The notes under the pieces: generated by a model
Databases searched by the model: none
Seen by the model: the letters and a program-made list of their open reading frames with translations, nothing else
What the model was told of the DNA's origin: nothing
Program-made: the position numbers and the translations under genes
Assembly: GCA_024697025.1 (NCBI GenBank)
Contig: JAILGH010000038.1
Coordinates: 1 to 64,000 of the forward strand
Length of the DNA: 64,000 nt
Direction of reading: 5' to 3'
Origin: Pseudobutyrivibrio sp.
GTDB taxonomy: Bacteria; Bacillota; Clostridia; Lachnospirales; Lachnospiraceae
In this document: one piece after another, positions 53,929 through 62,081 of the stretch
How positions within the stretch are numbered: position 1 is the stretch's first letter
How the letters are laid out: every line of letters begins with the position of its first letter

Positions 53929-55071
53929 TTGATTCAGGTGGAGAGTTGGGTTATTCTCAATTTTTACACCTCCTTTCTACTGATTTTGCTTTTGATATTC
54001 CAGAGCAACACATCCAGATTGACAAAGGGACGGAAATATTCAGCGATTCTGGTGTGTACGCTTGTATTGTTGTTATCTGAAAGCATCGGCAGGATAGGAG
54101 AGACCCATCCGGACAAATACTTGATTTTAGCGCAGGTAGGTTATTACTTGATTTTCTTTCTTGATCCTGTTGATATTTTGTTTGCAGTTAATTATGTTGA
54201 CTGCTGGATGGATGAGGGAAACCTAAAAAAGAGGAGTTTTTACAGAGCGACATTTGCCGCCTTTGCAATTATTAACGGAATTACGGTAACCGTATCTTCG
54301 GTACTTAAGCTTAAGTGGTTTTTCTATTTTGAGGATGGGGTGTATTACCGTGGGGAGTATTTTTTGCTTAGGGCTGTAGCGCTTATGATTTTTATCATAC
54401 TGCTATTAGTTTATGCATTTCGCTTTAGAAACAATTTCATGAGTGAATACAAGAATTCAATTCTGTGTTTGCCAATATTTGCTTTGCTTGGCGCTTTGTC
54501 GCAGGTGTTTTTTGCAAATATGGCTACCACTTATGCGGGAATATCTATAGGATGTCTGATACTGTTTTTCTTTTTCCAGAGTAAGGACGTCAACGTGGAT
54601 TATCTCACAGGTGTGCTGAATCGCCGTGGCCTTGACATTAAGATGGAGGACAAGGTAAAGCAGAGTATCTACAACGGTAAGAATTTTTCTGCACTTATGA
54701 TTGATATTGATAATTTCAAGTCTATCAATGATCAGTTTGGGCATGCTGCTGGGGACAGGGCCATAAAATGTATGGCAGACATTCTTGTTAATATATTTGG
54801 CGATGACGCTTTTATCGGAAGATTTGGTGGCGACGAGTTCTGCGTTATAACTGACGAAATTGATGAGGACGAGACTCGCAGCAAGATTGTTAGGCTACAT
54901 GATGAAATATCTAGACTTCGCAAGAAAAATGGATGGCCAAAGGCAGTTGATATAAGCTGTGGATATCGTGTATACGATTGTAAAAGTGGCGTGTCAGCTG
55001 AGGACTTCCAAAAACAAATCGATAAGTTAATGTATGAGGAAAAGCAGATTCATCATTCTGCATTTTCATAA
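53929..55071 (+). CDS. Membrane-bound diguanylate cyclase (GGDEF)
   Basis: 380 residues. Seven or so hydrophobic segments (about 5-215) precede the GGDEF domain. The domain has DYLTGVLNRRGL, MIDIDNFKSINDQFGHAAGD and the active-site motif RFGGDEF, all intact, so it should make cyclic di-GMP from GTP. No EAL domain is present. The start is TTG 53929 with GGGAGGAG seven bases upstream. The signal sensed by the membrane part is unknown. Confidence 0.9.
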   Translation: MIQVESWVILNFYTSFLLILLLIFQSNTSRLTKGRKYSAILVCTLVLLLSESIGRIGETHPDKYLILAQVGYYLIFFLDPVDILFAVNYVDCWMDEGNLKKRSFYRATFAAFAIINGITVTVSSVLKLKWFFYFEDGVYYRGEYFLLRAVALMIFIILLLVYAFRFRNNFMSEYKNSILCLPIFALLGALSQVFFANMATTYAGISIGCLILFFFFQSKDVNVDYLTGVLNRRGLDIKMEDKVKQSIYNGKNFSALMIDIDNFKSINDQFGHAAGDRAIKCMADILVNIFGDDAFIGRFGGDEFCVITDEIDEDETRSKIVRLHDEISRLRKKNGWPKAVDISCGYRVYDCKSGVSAEDFQKQIDKLMYEEKQIHHSAFS

Positions 55072-55083
55072 AGGTACAGAATT

Positions 55084-55112
55084 TTGCGAGAAATAGCGTC
55101 ATTCTCTCGCAA
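55084..55112 (+). other. Hairpin upstream of the XRE gene
   Basis: TTGCGAGA (55084-55091) pairs with TCTCGCAA (55105-55112) without a T run. It may end the GGDEF transcript weakly or be the operator or leader of the XRE gene that starts 50 bases later. Confidence 0.5.
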
Positions 55113-55162
55113 GATGTCACAGTAATGTAAGTAGCATAAAAGGCTTATGGAGGGGAGCAGGT

Positions 55163-55507
55163 ATGATTATTAGCGAAAGAATTTTCAAGTTAATGGAAGA
55201 AAAGGGCATGACTCAGTTGGAATTTTCCGCTAGGACGGGCATTGCTCAAAGTACAATCAGTGACTGGAAGAGGAAAAAGACTAATCCAGCTGCGGACAAA
55301 ATTATGAGCATTTGTGATGCCCTTGATGTGTCACCATTTGATGTATTGCAGGATACGATTCCTTCTAAGGGCGCTGGAGATGTGGACTTTTTGATTGCCA
55401 GCGAAGGCACAGCAGCATACGCTGTTATTAAGAAACTGGATAAGCTCAACAAGAAAACTCAGGAAGAGCTTAAGACCTACGTTAAGAACCTCAAAAATAA
55501 GAAATAA
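55163..55507 (+). CDS. XRE-family HTH regulator
   Basis: 114 residues. The Cro/C1-type helix-turn-helix (about 9-63) reads MTQLEFSARTGIAQSTISDW, followed by a short helical tail of 50 residues ending in lysines. It probably binds as a dimer; the target is unknown. The preceding hairpin with a palindromic stem is a possible site. GGAGGGGAG precedes the ATG. Confidence 0.85.
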   Translation: MIISERIFKLMEEKGMTQLEFSARTGIAQSTISDWKRKKTNPAADKIMSICDALDVSPFDVLQDTIPSKGAGDVDFLIASEGTAAYAVIKKLDKLNKKTQEELKTYVKNLKNKK

Positions 55508-55588
55508 TAGCTCAAATTACAAAAATATTACAAAACAAATATTAAAAAGATATTAAAAATAGTGATAGCAATTTTTGTTAAATCCTTT

Positions 55589-55622
55589 GTGGCTGCTGGA
55601 TTATCCCGGCAGCTACATTTTT
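55589..55622 (+). terminator. Terminator after the XRE gene
   Basis: GTGGCTGC (55589-55596) pairs with GCAGCTAC (55609-55616) with one G-T pair, followed by ATTTTT. It lies 80 bases after the stop. Confidence 0.75.
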
Positions 55623-55724
55623 GCCAAAAACATAAATATTACGAAAAAATGTAGATTTTTAAATCAAGATTTGATATGATTTTGAAAAATTAATATAGTT
55701 GCATGAAAGGGAGAATAAAGCTAT

Positions 55725-58277
55725 ATGATTTGTAAAAGGTGCGGAGCGCAGATAAGCGACTTTGCAAAGGTCTGCATTTTCTGCGGCGAAGAGGTTGAAC
55801 CAACTGAAGAACTAATTGAAGATATCGAATTAAACTTTGATACCATAGTAAAGCCTAAAAAGAAAAAGCGTAAGGAGAGTAATTCCTTTGCTGTATTTCT
55901 TAGGGGTGTAATCAAGTTTATTAAGAAGCTGAATGTGTTTAAGCGCGGTAAAAAAATGAGGTACGTTAAGGACAAAGAGCGTTTGAACAAAAAACTGATA
56001 AATGAGCGGGATTATAAGCAGGCAGGCGAGGCTTATTATAGTGGAAACGCCGCCAAAAAAGCCATTAATGCTAAGGAAGAGAATAATAAAAAGGCAACTG
56101 CTACTAATACAAATATTGTTAAAGAAAAAATGAAGCGGGAGAATAGTCTTAGCAACTCAAACGAACCTGCTAATGACAGTTCATATGACAGCAATGAGCT
56201 GGCGAAAGGTAATATTACTACTGAGGAAAACGCTTCCAAAAGAGGCAAATTGATATCGCCAAAAGCTAAATCTGAGGATGAAAAAAGCCAGAATAGTACA
56301 ATTACAAAGGGTACTTTTGTCTTTGCATTTATCCTTATTGCTGCCGCTTTTTTAATTGGGCGAGGTATTGGAAGCTTTACATCTAACTTAGGCAGTGACA
56401 ATGTCAGCAAGCGAGGCGAAATGAATGAGCCTGTTGGCAATCAGGACACCCGTACAGTAATGATTTACATGGTAGGTAGCGATTTAGAGACTGGCAATGG
56501 CACGGAAAACAGTGGAGGTGCAGCCTCTGCTGATTTGGAGGAAATGCTAGAAGCTGATATACCTGACAAGGTTAATGTGGTTGTGGAATGTGGTGGCGCC
56601 AAGGATTGGAAAAATCCAGATGTTCCAGATGGCGAGGCCACCATTTTTTCAGTGGAAGACGGCAGCCTAGTTGAGGAAAAGAAACTTGGAAAACACAGTA
56701 TGACTGCTGAGGGAGACTTGGAAAAATTCGTTGAGTATTCTGCCAAGGAGTTTCCTGCGGCAAATTATACATTAGTCCTTTGGGATCACGGTGGTGGAAT
56801 ACCAGTCGGCTTTGGTATGGATGAACTTAGTGATGAAGATATGATGTCTTGCTATGAAATCAAGCATGAACTTGATGAGGCGGACATCTATTTTGATGCA
56901 GTAATTTTTGATGCCTGCAATATGTGTTCCCTAGAAATGGGAAAGGCTCTTGAGGGCCGAGCTAACTATATGGTTGGTGCGGAAAGCCTTGTTAATGGCG
57001 TAGGAATTTATTACACAGGCTTTTTGTCAGAGATTGACGGCGCGCCTTCTGATTTCTGCGAAACCATAGTTAAGGATTATATGAAAATTATTCGTGCAGC
57101 CAGACTTGTTGGCTGTATGTCAGTAATTCGTCTTGAAAAAATTGGTGCAGTTTATGATACCTATATTCAGTACGTAAAGGAGATTGCTGCCAAGGTCAAT
57201 CAAGGTGGTTATCTTGAGTTTGCAAAGGCAAGAGAAGAATGTAAGTCATTTAATTCTATAGATACAGTTGACTTGCTTTCTCTTACTCATGCTTATCCTA
57301 CAGATAGCTCATCTACTCTTATGAACATGGCTGTTAACGTAGTAGATTATACAGATGATGTTTCTGATGCATCAGATGAAAATTCTTCTACAGGTCACGG
57401 CATTATGGTTTACTGCCCATTTGATGTTTATGAAAAGTATCAAGATGGCCGACAGGCCTTTTTAGAGCTTGGCTACGATCAGGAGATTATAGATTTTTAT
57501 GATAGTTTTATGTCACAAAAATTGGCTTATTTAGGCCAGGAGGTTGTCTCTAAAAGTGGAGGCAGCTGGTTTAAAGGAGATTATTCTGCCGAGGTGGAAG
57601 CCGCCGGTGGAGTTGCCTCTGAACGCCCTATTGGAACCATCGACCTTGGAAATTATTCGGTTGTAGATGTTCCACAAAATATTGAGGATTCCATAATATA
57701 CGTATCCCAGGATATTTATGTTGAGGACGGAAATTCAGGCAGATATCGTTATCTTGGGCAGGAATATACCTGCCAGTTCGACGAGGAATTTAGATATTCA
57801 TTTTTAAATCCGGATTACTGGCTTTATATCAATGGTCAGCCTGTTTGCTATACCTGTAATGATGTATATTTGCTAGGTGAGGGCGATGATTGCTATAAGC
57901 GAGGATTCGTATATGCGAAGGTAAATGGAAAGGAAGCTTTGCTTTTTACCAACTATGATTTTAGCAATCCAGTGGCTATTCAGGGTTATAGCTTTGCCTT
58001 GGACCCTGAGTACAAAGAATACGAAAGCACAGTATTTTCTTTTAAGGATACAGATGTAATTGAGCTTGTGGATGTTTATTGGAACCCAGATAACACATTT
58101 AGCTATCAGGTTTCTAGCGGGCCAATTAAGGCCTCTGATTTGGAAATAGATTTCTATGCCATGGATTTAGAAAATGAGCATACTTTAGGTAGATATATTT
58201 TGCACGACGTATATGGAAATAATTATTCAACTGAATATTTAGACCTTGCCAGCCACAAGTATTCTAGAGATGAGTAG
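55725..58277 (+). CDS. Zinc-ribbon membrane protein with clostripain (C11) protease domain
   Basis: 850 residues. The N-terminus is a zinc ribbon (CKRC and CIFC, Cys3/6/17/20). A basic, low-complexity cytoplasmic segment (about 40-195) leads to one membrane span near 200-220. The outside part holds the peptidase C11 domain with His of LWDHGGG near 355 and the nucleophile Cys of FDACNM near 398. About 250 further beta-rich residues follow. C11 enzymes are Ca-dependent, Arg-specific cysteine proteases, mostly secreted; here the enzyme would be membrane-tethered. GGGAGAATAAAG precedes the ATG. Confidence 0.85.
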   Translation: MICKRCGAQISDFAKVCIFCGEEVEPTEELIEDIELNFDTIVKPKKKKRKESNSFAVFLRGVIKFIKKLNVFKRGKKMRYVKDKERLNKKLINERDYKQAGEAYYSGNAAKKAINAKEENNKKATATNTNIVKEKMKRENSLSNSNEPANDSSYDSNELAKGNITTEENASKRGKLISPKAKSEDEKSQNSTITKGTFVFAFILIAAAFLIGRGIGSFTSNLGSDNVSKRGEMNEPVGNQDTRTVMIYMVGSDLETGNGTENSGGAASADLEEMLEADIPDKVNVVVECGGAKDWKNPDVPDGEATIFSVEDGSLVEEKKLGKHSMTAEGDLEKFVEYSAKEFPAANYTLVLWDHGGGIPVGFGMDELSDEDMMSCYEIKHELDEADIYFDAVIFDACNMCSLEMGKALEGRANYMVGAESLVNGVGIYYTGFLSEIDGAPSDFCETIVKDYMKIIRAARLVGCMSVIRLEKIGAVYDTYIQYVKEIAAKVNQGGYLEFAKAREECKSFNSIDTVDLLSLTHAYPTDSSSTLMNMAVNVVDYTDDVSDASDENSSTGHGIMVYCPFDVYEKYQDGRQAFLELGYDQEIIDFYDSFMSQKLAYLGQEVVSKSGGSWFKGDYSAEVEAAGGVASERPIGTIDLGNYSVVDVPQNIEDSIIYVSQDIYVEDGNSGRYRYLGQEYTCQFDEEFRYSFLNPDYWLYINGQPVCYTCNDVYLLGEGDDCYKRGFVYAKVNGKEALLFTNYDFSNPVAIQGYSFALDPEYKEYESTVFSFKDTDVIELVDVYWNPDNTFSYQVSSGPIKASDLEIDFYAMDLENEHTLGRYILHDVYGNNYSTEYLDLASHKYSRDE

Positions 58278-58448
58278 TATTTACTAAAGCATCAAACATA
58301 GGTCAATCTGTAAATGCAACATAATTTTTCCTGTAATCATATTTAAAATAACCCGTGGATTTTATAATCCATATTTAATATAATGATAACCATTCAAAGA
58401 AAGATTAATCTTATATGGTTAATCATTATAGAAGGGTAGGTTTTTACA
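58278..58448. promoter_or_regulatory. Control region of the second glycan locus
   Basis: 171 A/T-rich bases with the dyads TGGATT-TTAT-AATCCA (58356-58371) and GATTAA/TTAATC about ten bases apart near 58404-58426. Either could be an operator or hairpin. TATAAT-like elements occur but no clear promoter pair. Confidence 0.35.
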
Positions 58449-59375
58449 ATGAAAAGTGAAGTAATTAAGTTGATTGAGGGCAGAGATGATGTCACTTTAA
58501 CAACTTATGTATTGGATGATTCATCTGAAATGGCACAGGGAACTCCACGTCCAGCGGTATTGATTTGTCCCGGTGGCGCATATCTTTGTTGTAGCGACAG
58601 AGAGGGCGAGCCAATTGCCATGGCATTCTTAAGAATGGGTTACGATGCCTTTGTTCTTAGATATTCTATAGCCTATGATGGAACCAAGGATTTTTGGGAT
58701 ACAGATTTTAAGACTCTAGAGATTAATCCTGCTAAGCAGCACCCTCAACCAATGCGAGAGATAGGTCTTGCTTTCAAGTGCATTAATGAGCACGCTAAGG
58801 AATGGCTTGTGGACCCTAAGAAGATTGCAATCTGCGGATTTTCTGCAGGTGGCCACAACTGCGTTATGTATGCAACACATTGGTCAAAGCCAGTTATCAC
58901 AGATTATGTTGGCGTGGACAAAGAGGTGCTTCGCCCAGCAGCTTGCATAGTTGGATATCCAATCACAGATTATATTGCAATGAAAGAGGACGCAAAAAAG
59001 GACCCAGTTGCTTACGAGTTCTTTGGAGTTTCCAACCGCTTAGTTTTGGGAGAGGATTGGGACAATGAAGAGACTCTACTTGACATGAGTCCAGCTCGAA
59101 TTGTCGATAGTGATGTGCCACCAACATTTATCTGGTCCACATCTAAGGATGAACTTGTTCCAGTTATTCAATCTACATTGTATGCTTCAGCTCTAGCAAA
59201 GGCGGGCATACCATTTGAGATTCATATATTTCAGGATGGAGGCCACGGAATGGCCCTTTGCGACCAGAGTACTTCTTGCAAGGCTGCTTTTGATGTTCAG
59301 ACCAATAGAGATGCCAAGATTTGGATAGACCTTGCAGCAGTATGGCTTGAAAAATATTTTGCGATGTATAGATAA
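58449..59375 (+). CDS. Alpha/beta hydrolase, acetyl-xylan-esterase-like
   Basis: 308 residues, no signal peptide. An oxyanion motif CPGGAYLCCS precedes the nucleophile elbow GFSAGGH with Ser132. Asp of STSKDELVP and His of DGGHGMAL complete the triad. This is the BD-FAE/Aes-like esterase group often found with xylan genes, probably removing acetyl or feruloyl groups from imported oligosaccharides. It is followed 15 bases later by the GntR gene. AGAAGGGTAGG precedes the ATG. Confidence 0.82.
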   Translation: MKSEVIKLIEGRDDVTLTTYVLDDSSEMAQGTPRPAVLICPGGAYLCCSDREGEPIAMAFLRMGYDAFVLRYSIAYDGTKDFWDTDFKTLEINPAKQHPQPMREIGLAFKCINEHAKEWLVDPKKIAICGFSAGGHNCVMYATHWSKPVITDYVGVDKEVLRPAACIVGYPITDYIAMKEDAKKDPVAYEFFGVSNRLVLGEDWDNEETLLDMSPARIVDSDVPPTFIWSTSKDELVPVIQSTLYASALAKAGIPFEIHIFQDGGHGMALCDQSTSCKAAFDVQTNRDAKIWIDLAAVWLEKYFAMYR

Positions 59376-59390
59376 CATTGGAGAGTTTTA

Positions 59391-60068
59391 ATGAAAAAAC
59401 TTAAAAGATATCATTCAGAAACTGCACGAGAATATGCTCTTAGAGCGATTACAGAAAATATTAAATCAATGGATTTGGAGCCGGGACAGGCTATTAGCGA
59501 AAATGAAATTTCTGGATTTCTTGGAGTCAGCCGAACACCAGTGAGGGAGGCAATTCAAGAATTATATAAGGCGGCTCTCATAGAGATTTACCCTCAGAGG
59601 GGCTCTTATGTATCCCTCATCAACTCCCAGTACGTGGAGGAGGCGGTGTTCCTTAGAAAAGTTTTGGACATTGCTGTAATTGAGGAGGCTTGCGATTTAG
59701 CCACTGAAGAGGATATAAAGCTTCTTGAAGAAAATGTTGCCCTCCAGGAGTTTTACCTAGATAAGGACAACACTAAAAAGATTTTTGAATTAGATAATGA
59801 GTTTCATAGAATGATTTATGTGGCAGCTAAAAAGGTTACCATACATGATATGCACGATACATTTATGATTCATTTTGACAGAGTTCGAACTCTTGCCATG
59901 CTTGCAGTTAAAAATAACAAGATTGTGGATGACCATCGACTGATGGTAAAGGCAATTAAGGAAAAGGATAAGGTAAAGGCAAAGGAGATCGTGGAAAAAC
60001 ATTTGAAACGCTATCGAGTGGATCAGCAAGAACTTATCAAAGCATATTCGCAATATTTCGAAAAATAG
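59391..60068 (+). CDS. GntR-family regulator (FCD/FadR subfamily)
   Basis: 225 residues. The winged-helix domain has SENEISGFLGVSRTPVREAI, and the C-terminal all-helical FCD domain carries the metal/ligand histidines typical of the subfamily (NEFHRMIYV, DDHRLMVKAI). It probably represses the downstream transporter until a sugar acid or oligosaccharide binds. A strong terminator separates it from the transporter, and a palindrome of the type bound by this subfamily follows at 60178. Confidence 0.88.
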   Translation: MKKLKRYHSETAREYALRAITENIKSMDLEPGQAISENEISGFLGVSRTPVREAIQELYKAALIEIYPQRGSYVSLINSQYVEEAVFLRKVLDIAVIEEACDLATEEDIKLLEENVALQEFYLDKDNTKKIFELDNEFHRMIYVAAKKVTIHDMHDTFMIHFDRVRTLAMLAVKNNKIVDDHRLMVKAIKEKDKVKAKEIVEKHLKRYRVDQQELIKAYSQYFEK

Positions 60069-60107
60069 TAACAAGAATTGGTGAGAAATTAAATAAGATA
60101 GTAGGAA

Positions 60108-60145
60108 ACAACCAAATTACAATGGGTAATTTGGTTGTTTTTTTT
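60108..60145 (+). terminator. Terminator after the GntR gene
   Basis: 13-bp perfect stem (60108-60120 with 60126-60138), short loop, then eight T. It isolates the esterase-gntR transcript from the transporter operon. Confidence 0.92.
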
Positions 60146-60177
60146 GAATAGACAAAAGGAGTCGCGAATACTACCAT

Positions 60178-60191
60178 ACTTGTATACTAGT
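60178..60191. promoter_or_regulatory. Candidate GntR/FCD operator
   Basis: ACTTGTATACTAGT is a 14-base dyad with mismatches at one symmetrical pair; its core TTGTATAC is like the operators of FCD-type GntR proteins. It lies 19 bases before the first permease start and overlaps a TATACT -10-like hexamer, so binding would block transcription. Confidence 0.55.
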
Positions 60192-60209
60192 TGAGCGAGG
60201 AGGTATGAC

Positions 60210-61169
60210 ATGAAAAATGTAACTAGTGGGGAGACATCACTTCCAGTTGCTAAGTCGTTTAATTGGAAAGCTTATTTTAAACGATACTGGCAATTGTATT
60301 TGCTTTTGTTACTTCCTATGACTTATTTGTTGGTTTTCAAATATATTCCAATGAAATATGTTCTTATAGCTTTTAAAAAGTACAGTCTTGTACAAAGTTT
60401 GGGGGAGATGCCATGGGCAGACAACCATGGATTTCAGTATTTTATTCAGGCATTTCATAATAAGGATTTCTTAAATGCATTAAAAAATACTGTGGGGCTA
60501 AACCTTCTAGATCTAATTATAGGTTTCCCGATTCCGATTATTTTCGCATTAATTTTAAATGAATTAAATGTTAAATGGTTTAAAAAGACCATACAGACTA
60601 TAGCTTACATGCCACATTTCCTTTCGTGGGTTATCATCTATGGTCTTGCTCTTCAGCTTTTTGCACCTGCAACAGGTTTTGTAAACATGCTTATTACAAA
60701 TCTTGGTGGAGAAGCAGTTCCATTTTTGAATGACCCTCATAAATGGGTAGGTACCTACATCTTTCTTGGTGTATGGCAAAGCTTTGGTTGGAACTCAATC
60801 ATTTATCTTGCTGCTATAGCTGGTATTTCGCCAGAACTTTATGAGGCGGCATCAGTTGATGGTGCAGGGCGTTTTAGAAAGATGTGGCACATTACACTTC
60901 CTGGTATTAAGAGCACAATTATTGTCCTTTTAATCATGGCATTAGGAAATATTTTAGGCTCTGCCTTTGATAGACCATTCGCTTTACAGAATCATCTTGT
61001 AATGCAAAACGCAGAAGTTCTATCTACCTTCGTATATAGAAATGGTATCAAGGGACTTCAATTCTCACTTACCACGGCAGTTGGTTTATTCCAATCGGTA
61101 GTAGGTGTGATTTTCTTGCTAGGTGCAAACTGGCTATCACGTAAGTTTGGCGAGCGAGGAATTTGGTAG
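60210..61169 (+). CDS. Sugar ABC transporter permease, LplB type
   Basis: 319 residues with six spans. The N-terminus (YWQLYLLLLLPMTYLLVFKY) and EAA loop ELYEAASVDGAGRFRKMWHI match the LplB/YtcP-partner family, whose members import aldouronic acids or other long oligosaccharides. GAGGAGGTATG overlaps the start region. It is first in the operon with the second permease and the binding lipoprotein. Confidence 0.9.
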   Translation: MKNVTSGETSLPVAKSFNWKAYFKRYWQLYLLLLLPMTYLLVFKYIPMKYVLIAFKKYSLVQSLGEMPWADNHGFQYFIQAFHNKDFLNALKNTVGLNLLDLIIGFPIPIIFALILNELNVKWFKKTIQTIAYMPHFLSWVIIYGLALQLFAPATGFVNMLITNLGGEAVPFLNDPHKWVGTYIFLGVWQSFGWNSIIYLAAIAGISPELYEAASVDGAGRFRKMWHITLPGIKSTIIVLLIMALGNILGSAFDRPFALQNHLVMQNAEVLSTFVYRNGIKGLQFSLTTAVGLFQSVVGVIFLLGANWLSRKFGERGIW

Positions 61170-61180
61170 GAGGTGTAAAA

Positions 61181-62050
61181 ATGGTTAGATCCAAAAGTTC
61201 CAAGGGTGGAGACGTGGTATTTATTGGTATTTGCGTAGTCATAGCTTTGATTTGCTTAATTCCAATGATTAACCTTTTATCTCGTTCTCTTTCCGGAGCA
61301 GATTTTTTAATAAAAAGAGAAGTATATCTGTGGCCAAAGGGTATTAACGTAGCCGCATACAAGACGGTTCTTGCTGACCCTAAATATATAAAGTCATTTA
61401 TATGGACAGTATTTTTGACGGTAGTATGCACGTTTATTTCTTTGGCAATGACGATTCTTTGTGCTTATCCATTGATTTTTGGAAAGCTCAAGGGCCGAAA
61501 GTTTTTCAATATCGTAATTACGATAACAATGTTTTTCAACGCAGGAACAATACCAAATTATTTGCTTATGAAGGAGTTGAACCTTCTTGATAATCCCCTG
61601 GTATTGATTTTGCCGGGATGTTTAAGCGTGTACAACATGATTATCATGCGAAGCTTTTTCTATGGAATTCCAGAGTCCATAAGAGAGTCAGCAGAGATTG
61701 ACGGTGCATCATTTTTCAGAATCCTATGGAGCATTTATATTCCACTTTCAAAGCCGGTTATTGCAACCCTAGCGCTGTTTTACGCAGTGGGCAGATGGAA
61801 TGGATATTCTGATGCACTTATGTACATGAAGGACAAAGCTTTTTATCCACTCCAGTTGTTGTTATACAACATTCTAAACAACATGAACTCTGTAGAAGTG
61901 GCCACACAGGAGGGATTTTCAACTCCTGGTCTAAATGAATCGCTAAAGGCTGCAATCGTCATGTTCTCGACGATTCCAATCCTCTGCATTTATCCATTTT
62001 TACAGAAGTACTTCATTCACGGTGTAACACTTGGAGCGGTAAAAGAATAA
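61181..62050 (+). CDS. Sugar ABC transporter permease, LplC/YtcP type
   Basis: 289 residues with six spans. The EAA loop is SIRESAEIDGASFFRILWSI, and the C-terminus ends HGVTLGAVKE, typical of the family. ATG 61181 has AGGAGGTG at 61168-61175 overlapping the previous stop; an in-frame GTG at 61163 is rejected. It pairs with the 60210-61169 permease. Confidence 0.9.
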   Translation: MVRSKSSKGGDVVFIGICVVIALICLIPMINLLSRSLSGADFLIKREVYLWPKGINVAAYKTVLADPKYIKSFIWTVFLTVVCTFISLAMTILCAYPLIFGKLKGRKFFNIVITITMFFNAGTIPNYLLMKELNLLDNPLVLILPGCLSVYNMIIMRSFFYGIPESIRESAEIDGASFFRILWSIYIPLSKPVIATLALFYAVGRWNGYSDALMYMKDKAFYPLQLLLYNILNNMNSVEVATQEGFSTPGLNESLKAAIVMFSTIPILCIYPFLQKYFIHGVTLGAVKE

Positions 62051-62081
62051 AAGAATTTTAAATTGGGAGGTCATTAAGAAA

